A stretch of DNA of 8,779 nt from Pseudomonadota bacterium. Its GTDB lineage: Bacteria; Pseudomonadota; Alphaproteobacteria; Rhizobiales; Rhizobiaceae. Below the pieces are notes generated by a model. That model worked only from the letters and a program-made list of their open reading frames with translations, did no database searches and had not been told where the DNA came from. The DNA is taken from NCBI GenBank assembly GCA_023433855.1, contig JAEYTV010000065.1, positions 1 through 8,779 on the forward strand, given 5' to 3'. Both the position numbers and the translations under genes were made by a program. This document shows positions 1 through 6,325 of the stretch, piece by piece (position 1 is the first letter of the stretch; each line of letters starts with the position of its first letter).

Positions 1-181
1 AGGTCCACTCACGTGCGGGCTTTCCGCCGTCGAAGCGTCCTTGGTCGAACTGCGACTCGGGGGGCTGTTCCAGTGAACCTGCGTCGGCCGCAAGCGCAAC
101 CGAACCTGGGCCGATGAGTACGACAGCAAGGCAGAGGGCACTCGACGATAGACGCTGGCCAATCTGTTTGATCAAAGACAT
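1..181 (-). CDS. Exported protein, N-terminal fragment (runs off left edge)
   Basis: A minus-strand frame starts with ATG at 181-179 and stays open to the edge, giving 60 residues. A Shine-Dalgarno GGAG (complement of 187-190) sits five bases before the ATG, which decides the start. The protein opens with a classical Sec signal peptide: a short region with K5 and R10, a hydrophobic core at about residues 14-28, and an Ala-Leu-Ala cleavage site at 29-31. The mature part begins ADAGSLEQPP and continues hydrophilic and rich in Gln, Asp and Gly. There is no lipobox cysteine, so a periplasmic or secreted soluble protein is the natural reading. Too little of the mature domain is present to name a family. 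It is divergent from the histidine kinase at 456, with 274 bases between the two starts. That layout would suit a sensor-linked periplasmic protein, but this is inference from position only. Confidence 0.72.
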   Translation of the reverse strand, partial: MSLIKQIGQRLSSSALCLAVVLIGPGSVALAADAGSLEQPPESQFDQGRFDGGKPAREWT

Positions 182-186
182 GGATG

Positions 187-190
187 CTCC
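187..190 (-). promoter_or_regulatory. Ribosome binding site of the left-edge exported protein
   Basis: The minus strand reads GGAG, then five bases, then ATG. This site supports the start at 181 over other minus-strand frames in the same stretch. Confidence 0.6.
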
Positions 191-444
191 AACGATTAGA
201 CACGAAACATCGGTCAGTCCGAGGCCGTGTGTGCAACACCGCACTCGTCTCACGAACGGCCCTGTCGCGGCATGTTCTTGTGTTAAGCTTTGTTGCAGAT
301 CCTTGGCTGGGCGGGGAAACTGCGCCGCCTCCTTTCGAACCCGAAACACAACTTGATGCGGAACTTGCCGAAAAGGCCTATGTTTCCCGCTTCGGCCGCT
401 TCGAAGAGATGGGCACCTGTCGGCCTATGTCGGCGGCCACACCC

Positions 445-451
445 GAGGAGG
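445..451 (+). promoter_or_regulatory. Strong ribosome binding site selecting a TTG start
   Basis: GAGGAGG ends four bases before the TTG at 456. No ATG or GTG occurs in this frame between the upstream in-frame stop (354-356) and the first transmembrane segment, so this site decides the kinase start. Confidence 0.7.
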
Positions 452-455
452 TTCC

Positions 456-1832
456 TTGCGATTTCGCCTGCCATTGCTGACAGCGACCATTCACGGCCAG
501 ATTGCCGTTGTTACCTTCATCTGCCTCCTCATCGTGATCGTCGCAGGTGCCCGGTTCGAGAACTGGTTCCGGACCGAATTCAACATCATCGATGTCGAGG
601 GTTATTCCGATCGGGTTTCGGCCATCGCTGCCATTCTGAAGGCTGCGACGCCATCTGAACGTTTGAGAATCGTGGATGTAGCCAATCGCACCGATATGCG
701 GTTTTCATTACTGCCCATGTCCGCGCTGGAGCGTTTCACCATGTCCTCTGTCGAGGAGCCTTTCGCAGATGCGGCGGCCGATTGGCTGTTTCCCCCCGAC
801 GGCAGCACTGTGCCGCTTGGTGGCTGGAGAACCTTCCTAGATGGCAGACGGGTTATCGCCGCAAAGGTCGATGACTCCAGCATCCTCGTCCTACACTTCC
901 CGCGAGATGTTTTCATGCGGGGTGAGGCGTTGACGCTGAGCGCTTATTACCTTCTCGCTCTGGTGACCCTGATCGTGCTGTTTTCGATCTTTGCTGCCTG
1001 GGCGATTACCCGGCCGCTGCGCAGGATCGCGTCGGCGGCGATGAAGGCGGACATCTCGTTCGGGCCGGCCGTGTTCGAGGAACGCGGGAGCGCAGAAATC
1101 GTCACCTTGGCCCGGGCGTTGAACGGCATGCAGAAACGGATCTCCATGCTCGTGGACGCCCGCACACGGATGCTCCGGGGCATCAGCCACGACTTGCGGA
1201 CACCGTTGACGCGTCTGCGACTTCGCGTCGAGCGGTTGGTTGCCGCCAATGTTCGTGAGGGCCTGCTCGCCGACATTGACCGCGTCGACCGGCTTTTGAA
1301 GGAGAGCCTCAGCTATCTCCGCGACAATTATCGCAGCGAAACGTTCGAACGAGCAGATCTCGCATCGGTCCTTCAGACTGTCTGTAGCGAATTTGCGGAC
1401 GTGGGCCACGATGTCAGCTACAAGGGCCCGGCGCGTTTGATTGCTACCTTCAAGCCGCTCGCAATGACACGGGCGGTGACGAACCTGTGCGACAACGCCA
1501 CGAAGTTTGGAAAAAGCGTTCAGGTCGAGCTTAGTGCTGCCTCGGACATCGGGACGATCACGGTCGCTGATGACGGTCCAGGCATTGCCATGGAGCATCG
1601 TGGCCGCGTTCTGGAGCCCTTCTACAAGGGCGATACCGCACGCGCAGAGAAGGATACGGGCTTTGGGCTCGGATTGTCGATTGTGGCCGAGATCGTCGAG
1701 GCGCACCACGGCAGGATCGAACTCCTCAGCCCTCCGTCGGGAGGGCTGACAGTCAGGCTGACCATTCCGCTGACCGAGGCGGTGACAACACTCCCGGGTG
1801 GAGCCATCAGAGGGATGGTGACCTCTCTTTGA
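456..1832 (+). CDS. EnvZ-type sensor histidine kinase
   Basis: A complete 458-residue inner-membrane kinase that would sense a periplasmic or membrane signal and phosphorylate a response regulator. It has a transmembrane segment at about residues 15-32, a periplasmic domain at about 33-158 and a second segment at about 160-184. A HAMP linker (about 185-238) follows. The H-box GISHDLRTPLTRLR carries the phospho-accepting His245. The catalytic domain shows the N-box NLCDNATKFG (Asn347), G1 motif DDGPGI (372-377), F-box EPFYKGD and G2 motif GFGLGLSIV (402-410). All catalytic motifs are intact. The start is TTG behind GAGGAGG; the first in-frame ATG (residue 81) would remove the first membrane segment. 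The closest style is EnvZ and related OmpR-partner kinases. The signal is unknown, and no cognate regulator lies upstream or within the rest of the window, so it is an orphan here or its partner is elsewhere. Confidence 0.95.
   Translation: MRFRLPLLTATIHGQIAVVTFICLLIVIVAGARFENWFRTEFNIIDVEGYSDRVSAIAAILKAATPSERLRIVDVANRTDMRFSLLPMSALERFTMSSVEEPFADAAADWLFPPDGSTVPLGGWRTFLDGRRVIAAKVDDSSILVLHFPRDVFMRGEALTLSAYYLLALVTLIVLFSIFAAWAITRPLRRIASAAMKADISFGPAVFEERGSAEIVTLARALNGMQKRISMLVDARTRMLRGISHDLRTPLTRLRLRVERLVAANVREGLLADIDRVDRLLKESLSYLRDNYRSETFERADLASVLQTVCSEFADVGHDVSYKGPARLIATFKPLAMTRAVTNLCDNATKFGKSVQVELSAASDIGTITVADDGPGIAMEHRGRVLEPFYKGDTARAEKDTGFGLGLSIVAEIVEAHHGRIELLSPPSGGLTVRLTIPLTEAVTTLPGGAIRGMVTSL
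1726..1749. repeat. Perfect 10-bp inverted repeat inside the kinase gene
   Basis: TCAGCCCTCC at 1726-1735 and GGAGGGCTGA at 1740-1749 are exact reverse complements separated by the four bases GTCG. The RNA would form a strong GC-rich hairpin about 80 bases before the kinase stop. It lies in codons for a Ser-Pro-Pro-Ser-Gly-Gly loop, so codon choice may explain it. No run of T follows, so it is not a standard terminator. Confidence 0.6.
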
Positions 1833-2190
1833 TGCGCCTATCCGGCGCCATGAAGACAATCGAGCCGACCATGAGACCCGATTGCGTGTTTCGCGAACAG
1901 CGATCAGGTCGATGAAAGCGGGGTTCCTCCGTGCCCTGGGCTTTGGAACGTCCGCATTCCCGGATGTCGTGGTCGTGAGCGGCGAATTACTGACACATGG
2001 CGGGCGCCGCGATCCTACCTGGCTAGGCGGAAGGCCGCTCTCCTGAGACGCCACCTTTCCGGATAGAGCCGCACCAGAACATGCGATAAGTCTAAAATAA
2101 TCGTTGCAGAAACATTGAACGCAAGGCCATGCTCCCCCATATGCGGGCCCAAGCAAAATATTTCAACGATCTCCATCTACCGAGAACAAA
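1833..2190. other. Gene-poor stretch after the kinase, with a possible relic frame
   Basis: No convincing gene lies in these 358 bases. A plus-strand frame is open from 1822 to the TGA at 2044-2046. Its best internal ATG is at 1912, giving 44 residues that begin MKAGFLRALGFGTSAF and include a short hydrophobic Val-rich run. It has no good ribosome binding site and I do not recognise it; it could be the tail of a decayed gene. Just after the kinase stop, GCGCC at 1834-1838 pairs with GGCGC at 1844-1848 across a five-base loop, but no T-run follows, so terminator function is doubtful. The last 100 bases before 2191 are A+T-richer and could hold a promoter. Confidence 0.4.
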
Positions 2191-2475
2191 ATGTTTGAAC
2201 CGAAGACTATCGGTGAGATGTCGGTGCGCGAGCGGAAGGAACTCCTTGCGGCGGTGGCCGATACTCTCGACCAGAGTGCGGAAGAAGCGCTAGACCGTGG
2301 CGATGAACTGTTCGCGTTGAACTCTCGTAACCTTGCCCTCGCCATAAGGGGGAGTTCTGCCTATCTGTCTGAGAAGAAACTGCTTGCGGCAGAACTCCTG
2401 CTGCGTCAGGGTATTATGATGATAGAGCAGTTCCGGAGCAGGAGTATCCGGCCGCCAGGCGTTACGTTGCACTGA
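2191..2475 (+). CDS. Hypothetical 94-residue protein
   Basis: The frame runs from ATG at 2191 to TGA at 2473-2475. The product is small, charged and largely helix-forming. Residues 1-80 alternate acidic and basic residues with Leu and Ala, for example VRERKELLAAVADTL and SEKKLLAAELLLRQG. There is no signal peptide, membrane segment or cysteine. I do not recognise a family. No strong ribosome binding site precedes the ATG (the nearest purine-rich stretch is CGAGAACAAA), and no other start codon exists in frame back to the previous stop. The first three quarters read like genuine protein. The last 15 or so residues look less natural, so a frameshifted or truncated tail is possible. It stands alone, 358 bases after the kinase and about 600 bases before the prkA operon. 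Confidence 0.42.
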   Translation: MFEPKTIGEMSVRERKELLAAVADTLDQSAEEALDRGDELFALNSRNLALAIRGSSAYLSEKKLLAAELLLRQGIMMIEQFRSRSIRPPGVTLH

Positions 2476-2935
2476 TCGTGGACGTCTGCCCGCATCCCGC
2501 GCGGGCTCAAACTAAGCATGGATGTCTCAGACAAGTGCCACAGGCTCGTATTAGAGTAGAACCGCCCTCAATTCGAGGGGCAGGAGGCGCTCAATCAGGC
2601 GCGACCCGAAATCGCGACCGGGCGGACGGACGACCGTTGGACCGCCGACCTCCCGCCATGACAACTTCAGGCGCGTTCCGTCCTCCATCGACCGCCCCGT
2701 TGATGAGGACATACGGAACCCGGTGCGCCCTCTAAAGTGATTCGTTATCGACCACTTCCGGTCGTACGGCGTCTATAATCCTTGAAGCCTGTCTTCGTTG
2801 CAGCCTGTCACTTCCGGGTTCGTGTTGCGCAGGAGCGACTGCATTTCTGTCTGGCAAGGAGGACGATCTGCACCAAACGAGTGTGTTCATTCCAGGCAGG
2901 GGAGGTGAAGGTTCAGATATTGCCTTCAATAAAAC

Positions 2936-2958
2936 AAATGGTGGAAGCACATTTTTTT
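2936..2958. terminator. Possible weak hairpin terminator, T-rich on both sides
   Basis: AAAT-G-GTG (2936-2943) can pair with CACATTT (2948-2954) around a GAAG loop with one bulged G, and is followed by T through 2958. On the minus strand the same hairpin is followed by TTTGTTTTATT. The stem is weak and A+T-rich, and no convincing gene ends nearby. It may simply insulate the operon from upstream transcription. Confidence 0.25.
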
Positions 2959-2961
2959 GCA

Positions 2962-2990
2962 TTGCCATAGGGAACCTACGGGTGTCCTAT
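2962..2990 (+). promoter_or_regulatory. Candidate promoter of the prkA operon
   Basis: TTGCCA at 2962-2967 matches five of six positions of the housekeeping -35 hexamer. It is separated by 17 bases from TCCTAT at 2985-2990, a poorer -10 (three of six). Transcription would start near 2997, giving a leader of about 87 bases. Family knowledge suggests stress or starvation control, but no clean sigma-54 site or general-stress ECF site was found. The nearest ECF-like spacing is GGAAG (2998-3002), 17 bases, AGTT (3020-3023), which has two mismatches to the usual alphaproteobacterial EcfG pattern. Confidence 0.3.
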
Positions 2991-2991
2991 G
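2966..2991. promoter_or_regulatory. Imperfect 26-bp dyad with TACG centre, across the candidate promoter
   Basis: CATAGG (2966-2971) and CCTATG (2986-2991) are exact reverse complements. Further in, ACC (2974-2976) pairs with GGT (2981-2983) around TACG. The full arms are 11 bases with nine matches. As RNA the loop would be C(UACG)G, a very stable tetraloop. No T-run follows on either strand, so it is not a terminator. It could be an operator lying between the -35 and -10 boxes, or a leader hairpin if transcription starts further upstream. Confidence 0.4.
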
Positions 2992-3023
2992 AAGTCTGGA
3001 AGCATATAGATTCAAAATGAGTT

Positions 3024-3048
3024 GTCGCATCGCGTGACACCTTGCGAC
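3024..3048. promoter_or_regulatory. Short inverted repeat in the probable prkA leader
   Basis: GTCGCA at 3024-3029 and TGCGAC at 3043-3048 are exact reverse complements separated by 13 bases. The spacing fits a dimeric regulator site or a leader hairpin about 36 bases before the prkA start. Six-base arms can arise by chance. Confidence 0.25.
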
Positions 3049-3083
3049 GACTGAGCTGTGGCAAACCTTAATGGGAAGGGCCC

Positions 3084-5027
3084 ATGCTGAGTGAATCCTT
3101 GTTCGATGCCTTCACACGCAACTATGATGCGCGGCGAGAGACCGACATGTCGGTCTCTGACTACCTAGCACTCTGCAAAGAAGACCCGATGGCTTATGCC
3201 AATGCAGCCGAACGCATGTTGGCGGCGATCGGGGAACCCGAGATGGTCGACACGTCAAAAGATGGGCGGCTCGGGCGCATCTTCATGAACCGAACGATCC
3301 GGGTCTATCCGGCTTTTCAAGGCTTCTACGGGATGGAGGAAACGATCGAGCGGATCGTGTCCTTCTTCCGGCATGCTGCCCAGGGCCTCGAGGAACGAAA
3401 GCAGATCCTTTACCTGCTCGGTCCGGTCGGAGGGGGTAAGTCGTCGCTTGCCGAGCGGCTGAAGCAGCTGATGGAAGATAAACCCATCTACGTTCTGAAG
3501 GCCGGCAGCGAGACCAGCCCGGTTTTCGAAAGCCCGCTAAACCTTTTCGAGCCGAACACGATGGGGCCACTGCTCCTGGAGCAATACGGGATACCGACGC
3601 GCCGGCTGAGCGGCCTGATGAGCCCGTGGTGCCTGAAGCGTCTTGACGAATTCGGCGGCGACATCTCTCGCTTCCGGGTGGTGCGGCTGCAGCCCTCCCG
3701 ATTGCGGCAGGTGGCCATTGCCAAGACCGAGCCGGGCGACGAAAACAACCAGGACGTCTCATCGCTGGTCGGCAAGGTGGATATCCGCAAGTTGGAGAAC
3801 TTCTCCCAGAACGATCCGGATGCCTACAGCTATTCCGGCGGACTCAATCGCGCCAACCAAGGCGTGCTTGAATTCGTCGAGATGTTCAAGGCGCCTATCA
3901 AGATGCTGCACCCATTGCTGACCGCGACCCAGGAAGGGAACTACATGGGCACCGAGAACATCGGGGCCATCCCGTTCTCCGGCATCGTGCTTGCCCATTC
4001 GAACGAGGCGGAATGGCAGACGTTCAAGGCCAACAAAAACAACGAAGCTTTCATTGACCGTATCTGCGTGATCAAGGTGCCCTATTGCCTGAGGGCGGCC
4101 GAGGAGCAGAAGATCTACGAAAAGCTGATCGAAGGCTCGGAACTTGCCGATGCCGCCTGTGCGCCGGCCACACTGGAGATGCTGGCGCGTTTTTCCGTTC
4201 TGTCGCGTCTGCGTAAGCACGAGAACTCAACATACTTCTCAAAGATGCGCGCTTACGACGGGGAGAACCTCAAGGAGACCGACCCTCGTGCGAGAAGCGT
4301 CCAGGAATACCGGGATGCCGCGGGCGTCGACGAAGGAATGGACGGAATCTCGACACGTTTCGCGTTCAAGGTGCTGGCATCGACGTTCAACTACGATACG
4401 ACCGACGTCGGCGCTGATCCGGTGCATCTCATGTATGTCCTCGAACAGGCGATCCGGCGCGAGCAGTTTCAAGACGAGACTGAGAAGCGGTATATCGAGT
4501 TCATAAAGGCCGAACTTGCCCCGCGCTACGCCGAATTCATCGGCAACGAGATCCAGAAGGCATATCTCGAATCCTATGCGGACTATGGCCAGAACCTGTT
4601 TGACCGTTACGTCGCCTATGCCGATGCCTGGATCGAGGACGTTGACTTCAAGGATCCCGACACGGGCCAACTTCTCGACCGGGATTTGCTCAACCAGGAG
4701 CTGACTAAAATAGAGAAGCCGGCTGGGATCGCAAATCCAAAGGACTTCCGTAACGAAATCGTCAAGTTTTGCCTTCGCTCCCGCGCAAACAACGGCGGTA
4801 AAAATCCGTCCTGGACGAGCTACGAGAAGATCAGGGAGGTCATCGAGAAAAGGATGTTCTCGCAGGTCGAGGACCTTCTCCCGGTAATTTCCTTCGGTTC
4901 CAAGAAAGACGGCGAATCCGAGAAGAAGCACAATGAGTTTGTCTCGCGGATGGCAGCACGTGGCTATACCGAGAGGCAGGTCCGCCGCCTCGTCGAATGG
5001 TACATGCGCGTGAAACAGGCAAGCTGA
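3084..5027 (+). CDS. prkA: PrkA family serine protein kinase (YeaG-like AAA+ protein)
   Basis: A cytoplasmic AAA+ protein of 647 residues, full length compared with E. coli YeaG (about 644). The family is annotated as serine protein kinase; work on the Bacillus member also suggests ATP-dependent protease activity, so the biochemical role is unsettled. Walker A is GPVGGGKSS at 113-121. The Walker B-like strand is GVLEFVEMFKAP at 260-271. A sensor-1-like Asn lies in IVLAHSNEAEW (301-311), and a conserved Asp-Arg in EAFIDRICVI may act as arginine finger. The N-terminal AAA+ part is followed by the PrkA C-terminal domain, ending RRLVEWYMRVKQAS as in YeaG. The start at 3084 follows GGGAAGGG (3073-3080). 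It heads the operon: yeaH begins 20 bases after its stop. The family is linked to stationary phase, nutrient starvation and, in Bacillus, sporulation; sporulation is not implied here. Confidence 0.96.
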   Translation: MLSESLFDAFTRNYDARRETDMSVSDYLALCKEDPMAYANAAERMLAAIGEPEMVDTSKDGRLGRIFMNRTIRVYPAFQGFYGMEETIERIVSFFRHAAQGLEERKQILYLLGPVGGGKSSLAERLKQLMEDKPIYVLKAGSETSPVFESPLNLFEPNTMGPLLLEQYGIPTRRLSGLMSPWCLKRLDEFGGDISRFRVVRLQPSRLRQVAIAKTEPGDENNQDVSSLVGKVDIRKLENFSQNDPDAYSYSGGLNRANQGVLEFVEMFKAPIKMLHPLLTATQEGNYMGTENIGAIPFSGIVLAHSNEAEWQTFKANKNNEAFIDRICVIKVPYCLRAAEEQKIYEKLIEGSELADAACAPATLEMLARFSVLSRLRKHENSTYFSKMRAYDGENLKETDPRARSVQEYRDAAGVDEGMDGISTRFAFKVLASTFNYDTTDVGADPVHLMYVLEQAIRREQFQDETEKRYIEFIKAELAPRYAEFIGNEIQKAYLESYADYGQNLFDRYVAYADAWIEDVDFKDPDTGQLLDRDLLNQELTKIEKPAGIANPKDFRNEIVKFCLRSRANNGGKNPSWTSYEKIREVIEKRMFSQVEDLLPVISFGSKKDGESEKKHNEFVSRMAARGYTERQVRRLVEWYMRVKQAS

Positions 5028-5036
5028 ATGCTTACT

Positions 5037-5042
5037 TAGGAG
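5037..5042 (+). promoter_or_regulatory. Ribosome binding site fixing the yeaH start
   Basis: TAGGAG at 5037-5042 ends five bases before ATG at 5048. It supports this start over the upstream in-frame ATG at 4997, which lies inside prkA and would add 17 residues that E. coli YeaH lacks. Confidence 0.75.
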
Positions 5043-5047
5043 CCGAC

Positions 5048-6325
5048 ATGCACATCATTGACCGGCGGCTTAACCCGCGCGGTAAAAGTCTTGAAAATCG
5101 GCAACGGTTCCTACGGCGGGCTAAAGATGCCGTGCAGCAGGCGGTTCGGCGATCCCTACAAAGCGGAAATATCCGGGATGTGCTCGACGGAGGCGAAGTC
5201 AGCATACCGATTGGAGGCGTTGCCGAACCTGGGTTCCGCAAAGGCGAAGGAGGGGTCCGCAACCGCGTGCTCCCCGGCAACAAGGACTTCGCCGAAGGTG
5301 ACATTCTTCAGCGTCCCCCGCGGGCCGCAGGTGGCAGACCCAAGCAGGCCGGCGAAGGAGATGGAGAGGATGAATTTCGTTTCGTGCTCACGCGGGAAGA
5401 GTTTCTCGACCTCTTTCTCGATGATCTGGAACTGCCGGATCTGGCAAAACGACGTCTCTCCGAAACGGAGGATACAAGCCCAACGCGGGCCGGCTTCCGC
5501 GTTTCAGGCTCTCCGTCCAACATAGCAGTCGGCCGTACCACGCGGCTCGCAATGATGCGACGCATCGCGCTGCATCGACCCAAGAACGACGAAATAGAGG
5601 CGTTGCAGCGCGAGATCGACGAGTGCGACAGCGAAGATCGGCGGGAGGTACTGGAGGCAGAATTGCGGTCGTTGACCGAGAGGAGCCGACGCATCCCCTA
5701 TATCGATCCGCTTGATGTACGCTATCGACGGTTCGAGAATACGCCGAGGCCGGTCGTCAAGGCTGTCATGTTCTGCCTGATGGATGTCTCCGGCTCCATG
5801 ACGGAGCATATGAAAGATCTGGCGAAACGCTTCTACGTGCTGCTCTATCTGTTTCTGTCGCGACGATATGAGAAGGTGGAGATCGTCTTCATCCGTCACA
5901 CGGATCGTGCCGAGGAGGTTGACGAAGATACGTTCTTCTATGGACCGGCCACGGGGGGCACCATGGTCTCTAGTGCGCTTGCCTGCATGCGCGCCATCAT
6001 TTCGGATCGGTTCGATCCGGCCGCATGGAACATCTATGCGGCACAGGCATCGGATGGCGACAATTCCTATTCGGATGGAGAGGCCGTGGCGAAATTGATG
6101 GCGCAGGAGATTTTGCCGCTTTGCCAATATTTCGCATATATCGAGGTGGGCGATGAAGGAGAGGATTCGTCTCTCTCGAACTCACCGATCTGGGGGCTTT
6201 ACGAGGGACTTCATTCCGAGGCCGTGCCGCTTGCCATGCGCAGGGTTTGCCGAAAGAACGAGATCTTCCCCGTCTTTCGCGATCTCTTCCAAAAGCAGCA
6301 GGCGGACGCAAGGGCGAGCCCATGA
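5048..6325 (+). CDS. yeaH: YeaH/YhbH family von Willebrand factor A domain protein
   Basis: A cytoplasmic partner of PrkA, 425 residues, near the E. coli YeaH length. The N-terminus MHIIDRRLNPRGKS matches the family start, FIDRRLN followed by NRQRFLRR. Residues about 89-110 form a Gly-, Arg- and Lys-rich flexible linker. Residues about 185-216 form a charged helix, probably coiled coil. The C-terminal half is a VWA domain with an intact metal-ion adhesion site: DVSGS (Asp246, Ser248, Ser250), Thr305 in GGTMVSS, and Asp336/Asp338 in ASDGD. The stop overlaps the spoVR start in ATGA, indicating coupled translation. VWA proteins encoded beside AAA+ ATPases often act as adaptors or co-factors of the ATPase. 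That role here is inference from pairing; the molecular function of YeaH is not established. Confidence 0.94.
   Translation: MHIIDRRLNPRGKSLENRQRFLRRAKDAVQQAVRRSLQSGNIRDVLDGGEVSIPIGGVAEPGFRKGEGGVRNRVLPGNKDFAEGDILQRPPRAAGGRPKQAGEGDGEDEFRFVLTREEFLDLFLDDLELPDLAKRRLSETEDTSPTRAGFRVSGSPSNIAVGRTTRLAMMRRIALHRPKNDEIEALQREIDECDSEDRREVLEAELRSLTERSRRIPYIDPLDVRYRRFENTPRPVVKAVMFCLMDVSGSMTEHMKDLAKRFYVLLYLFLSRRYEKVEIVFIRHTDRAEEVDEDTFFYGPATGGTMVSSALACMRAIISDRFDPAAWNIYAAQASDGDNSYSDGEAVAKLMAQEILPLCQYFAYIEVGDEGEDSSLSNSPIWGLYEGLHSEAVPLAMRRVCRKNEIFPVFRDLFQKQQADARASP

Larger units (their letters stand above)
182..455. other. Divergent intergenic region between exported protein and histidine kinase
   Basis: This 274-base spacer must hold the promoters of both divergent genes, but I could not assign convincing -35/-10 pairs. 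Overlapping short frames cross it in all three plus-strand phases, and none has a recognisable product or a good ribosome binding site. Nothing in it resembles the receiver or DNA-binding domain of a response regulator, the gene usually found directly upstream of an EnvZ-like kinase. Confidence 0.5.
2476..3083. other. Long non-coding stretch upstream of the prkA operon
   Basis: These 608 bases contain only short overlapping frames on both strands with no recognisable products, and none has a good start region. The part from about 2730 onward is visibly richer in A+T than the operon. The final 130 bases hold the regulatory candidates listed separately. I see no tRNA, insertion-sequence end or long repeat in it. 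The spacer is large for a single operon promoter, so a small RNA or remnants of a lost gene are possible but not demonstrated. Confidence 0.5.

Noticed and set aside
891..2156. 421-residue minus-strand frame
   Set aside because: It lies antisense to the intact histidine kinase, has low-complexity Arg/Pro/Ser-rich text and shows no domain. It is a shadow of the real gene in GC-rich DNA.
2478..2735. 85-residue plus-strand frame rich in Arg and Pro
   Set aside because: Composition is typical of a random GC-rich frame and no start signal is present.
2943..2960. Possible sigma-54 promoter in the prkA upstream region
   Set aside because: The required GG and GC are not ten bases apart here, and no other site in the spacer fits.
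2732..2970. Short frames on both strands in the spacer (minus 2732-2968, plus 2782-2970)
   Set aside because: They overlap each other, use odd starts, lack ribosome binding sites and give no recognisable protein. They were kept as non-coding.
2971..2995. GGAAC as the -35 of a general-stress ECF promoter
   Set aside because: No CGTT lies 16-17 bases downstream, so the pattern fails at the -10.
4239..4931. 230-residue minus-strand frame
   Set aside because: It is antisense to the conserved C-terminal part of prkA. The opposite strand fully explains the sequence.
4997..5047. Upstream ATG extending YeaH by 17 residues
   Set aside because: The extension overlaps prkA and has no E. coli YeaH counterpart, and the ATG at 5048 has an ideal TAGGAG site.
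6247..6321. Upstream TTG extending SpoVR by 25 residues
   Set aside because: The extension lies inside the conserved end of yeaH, is unlike the SpoVR N-terminus, and the ATGA overlap at 6322 is a standard coupled start.
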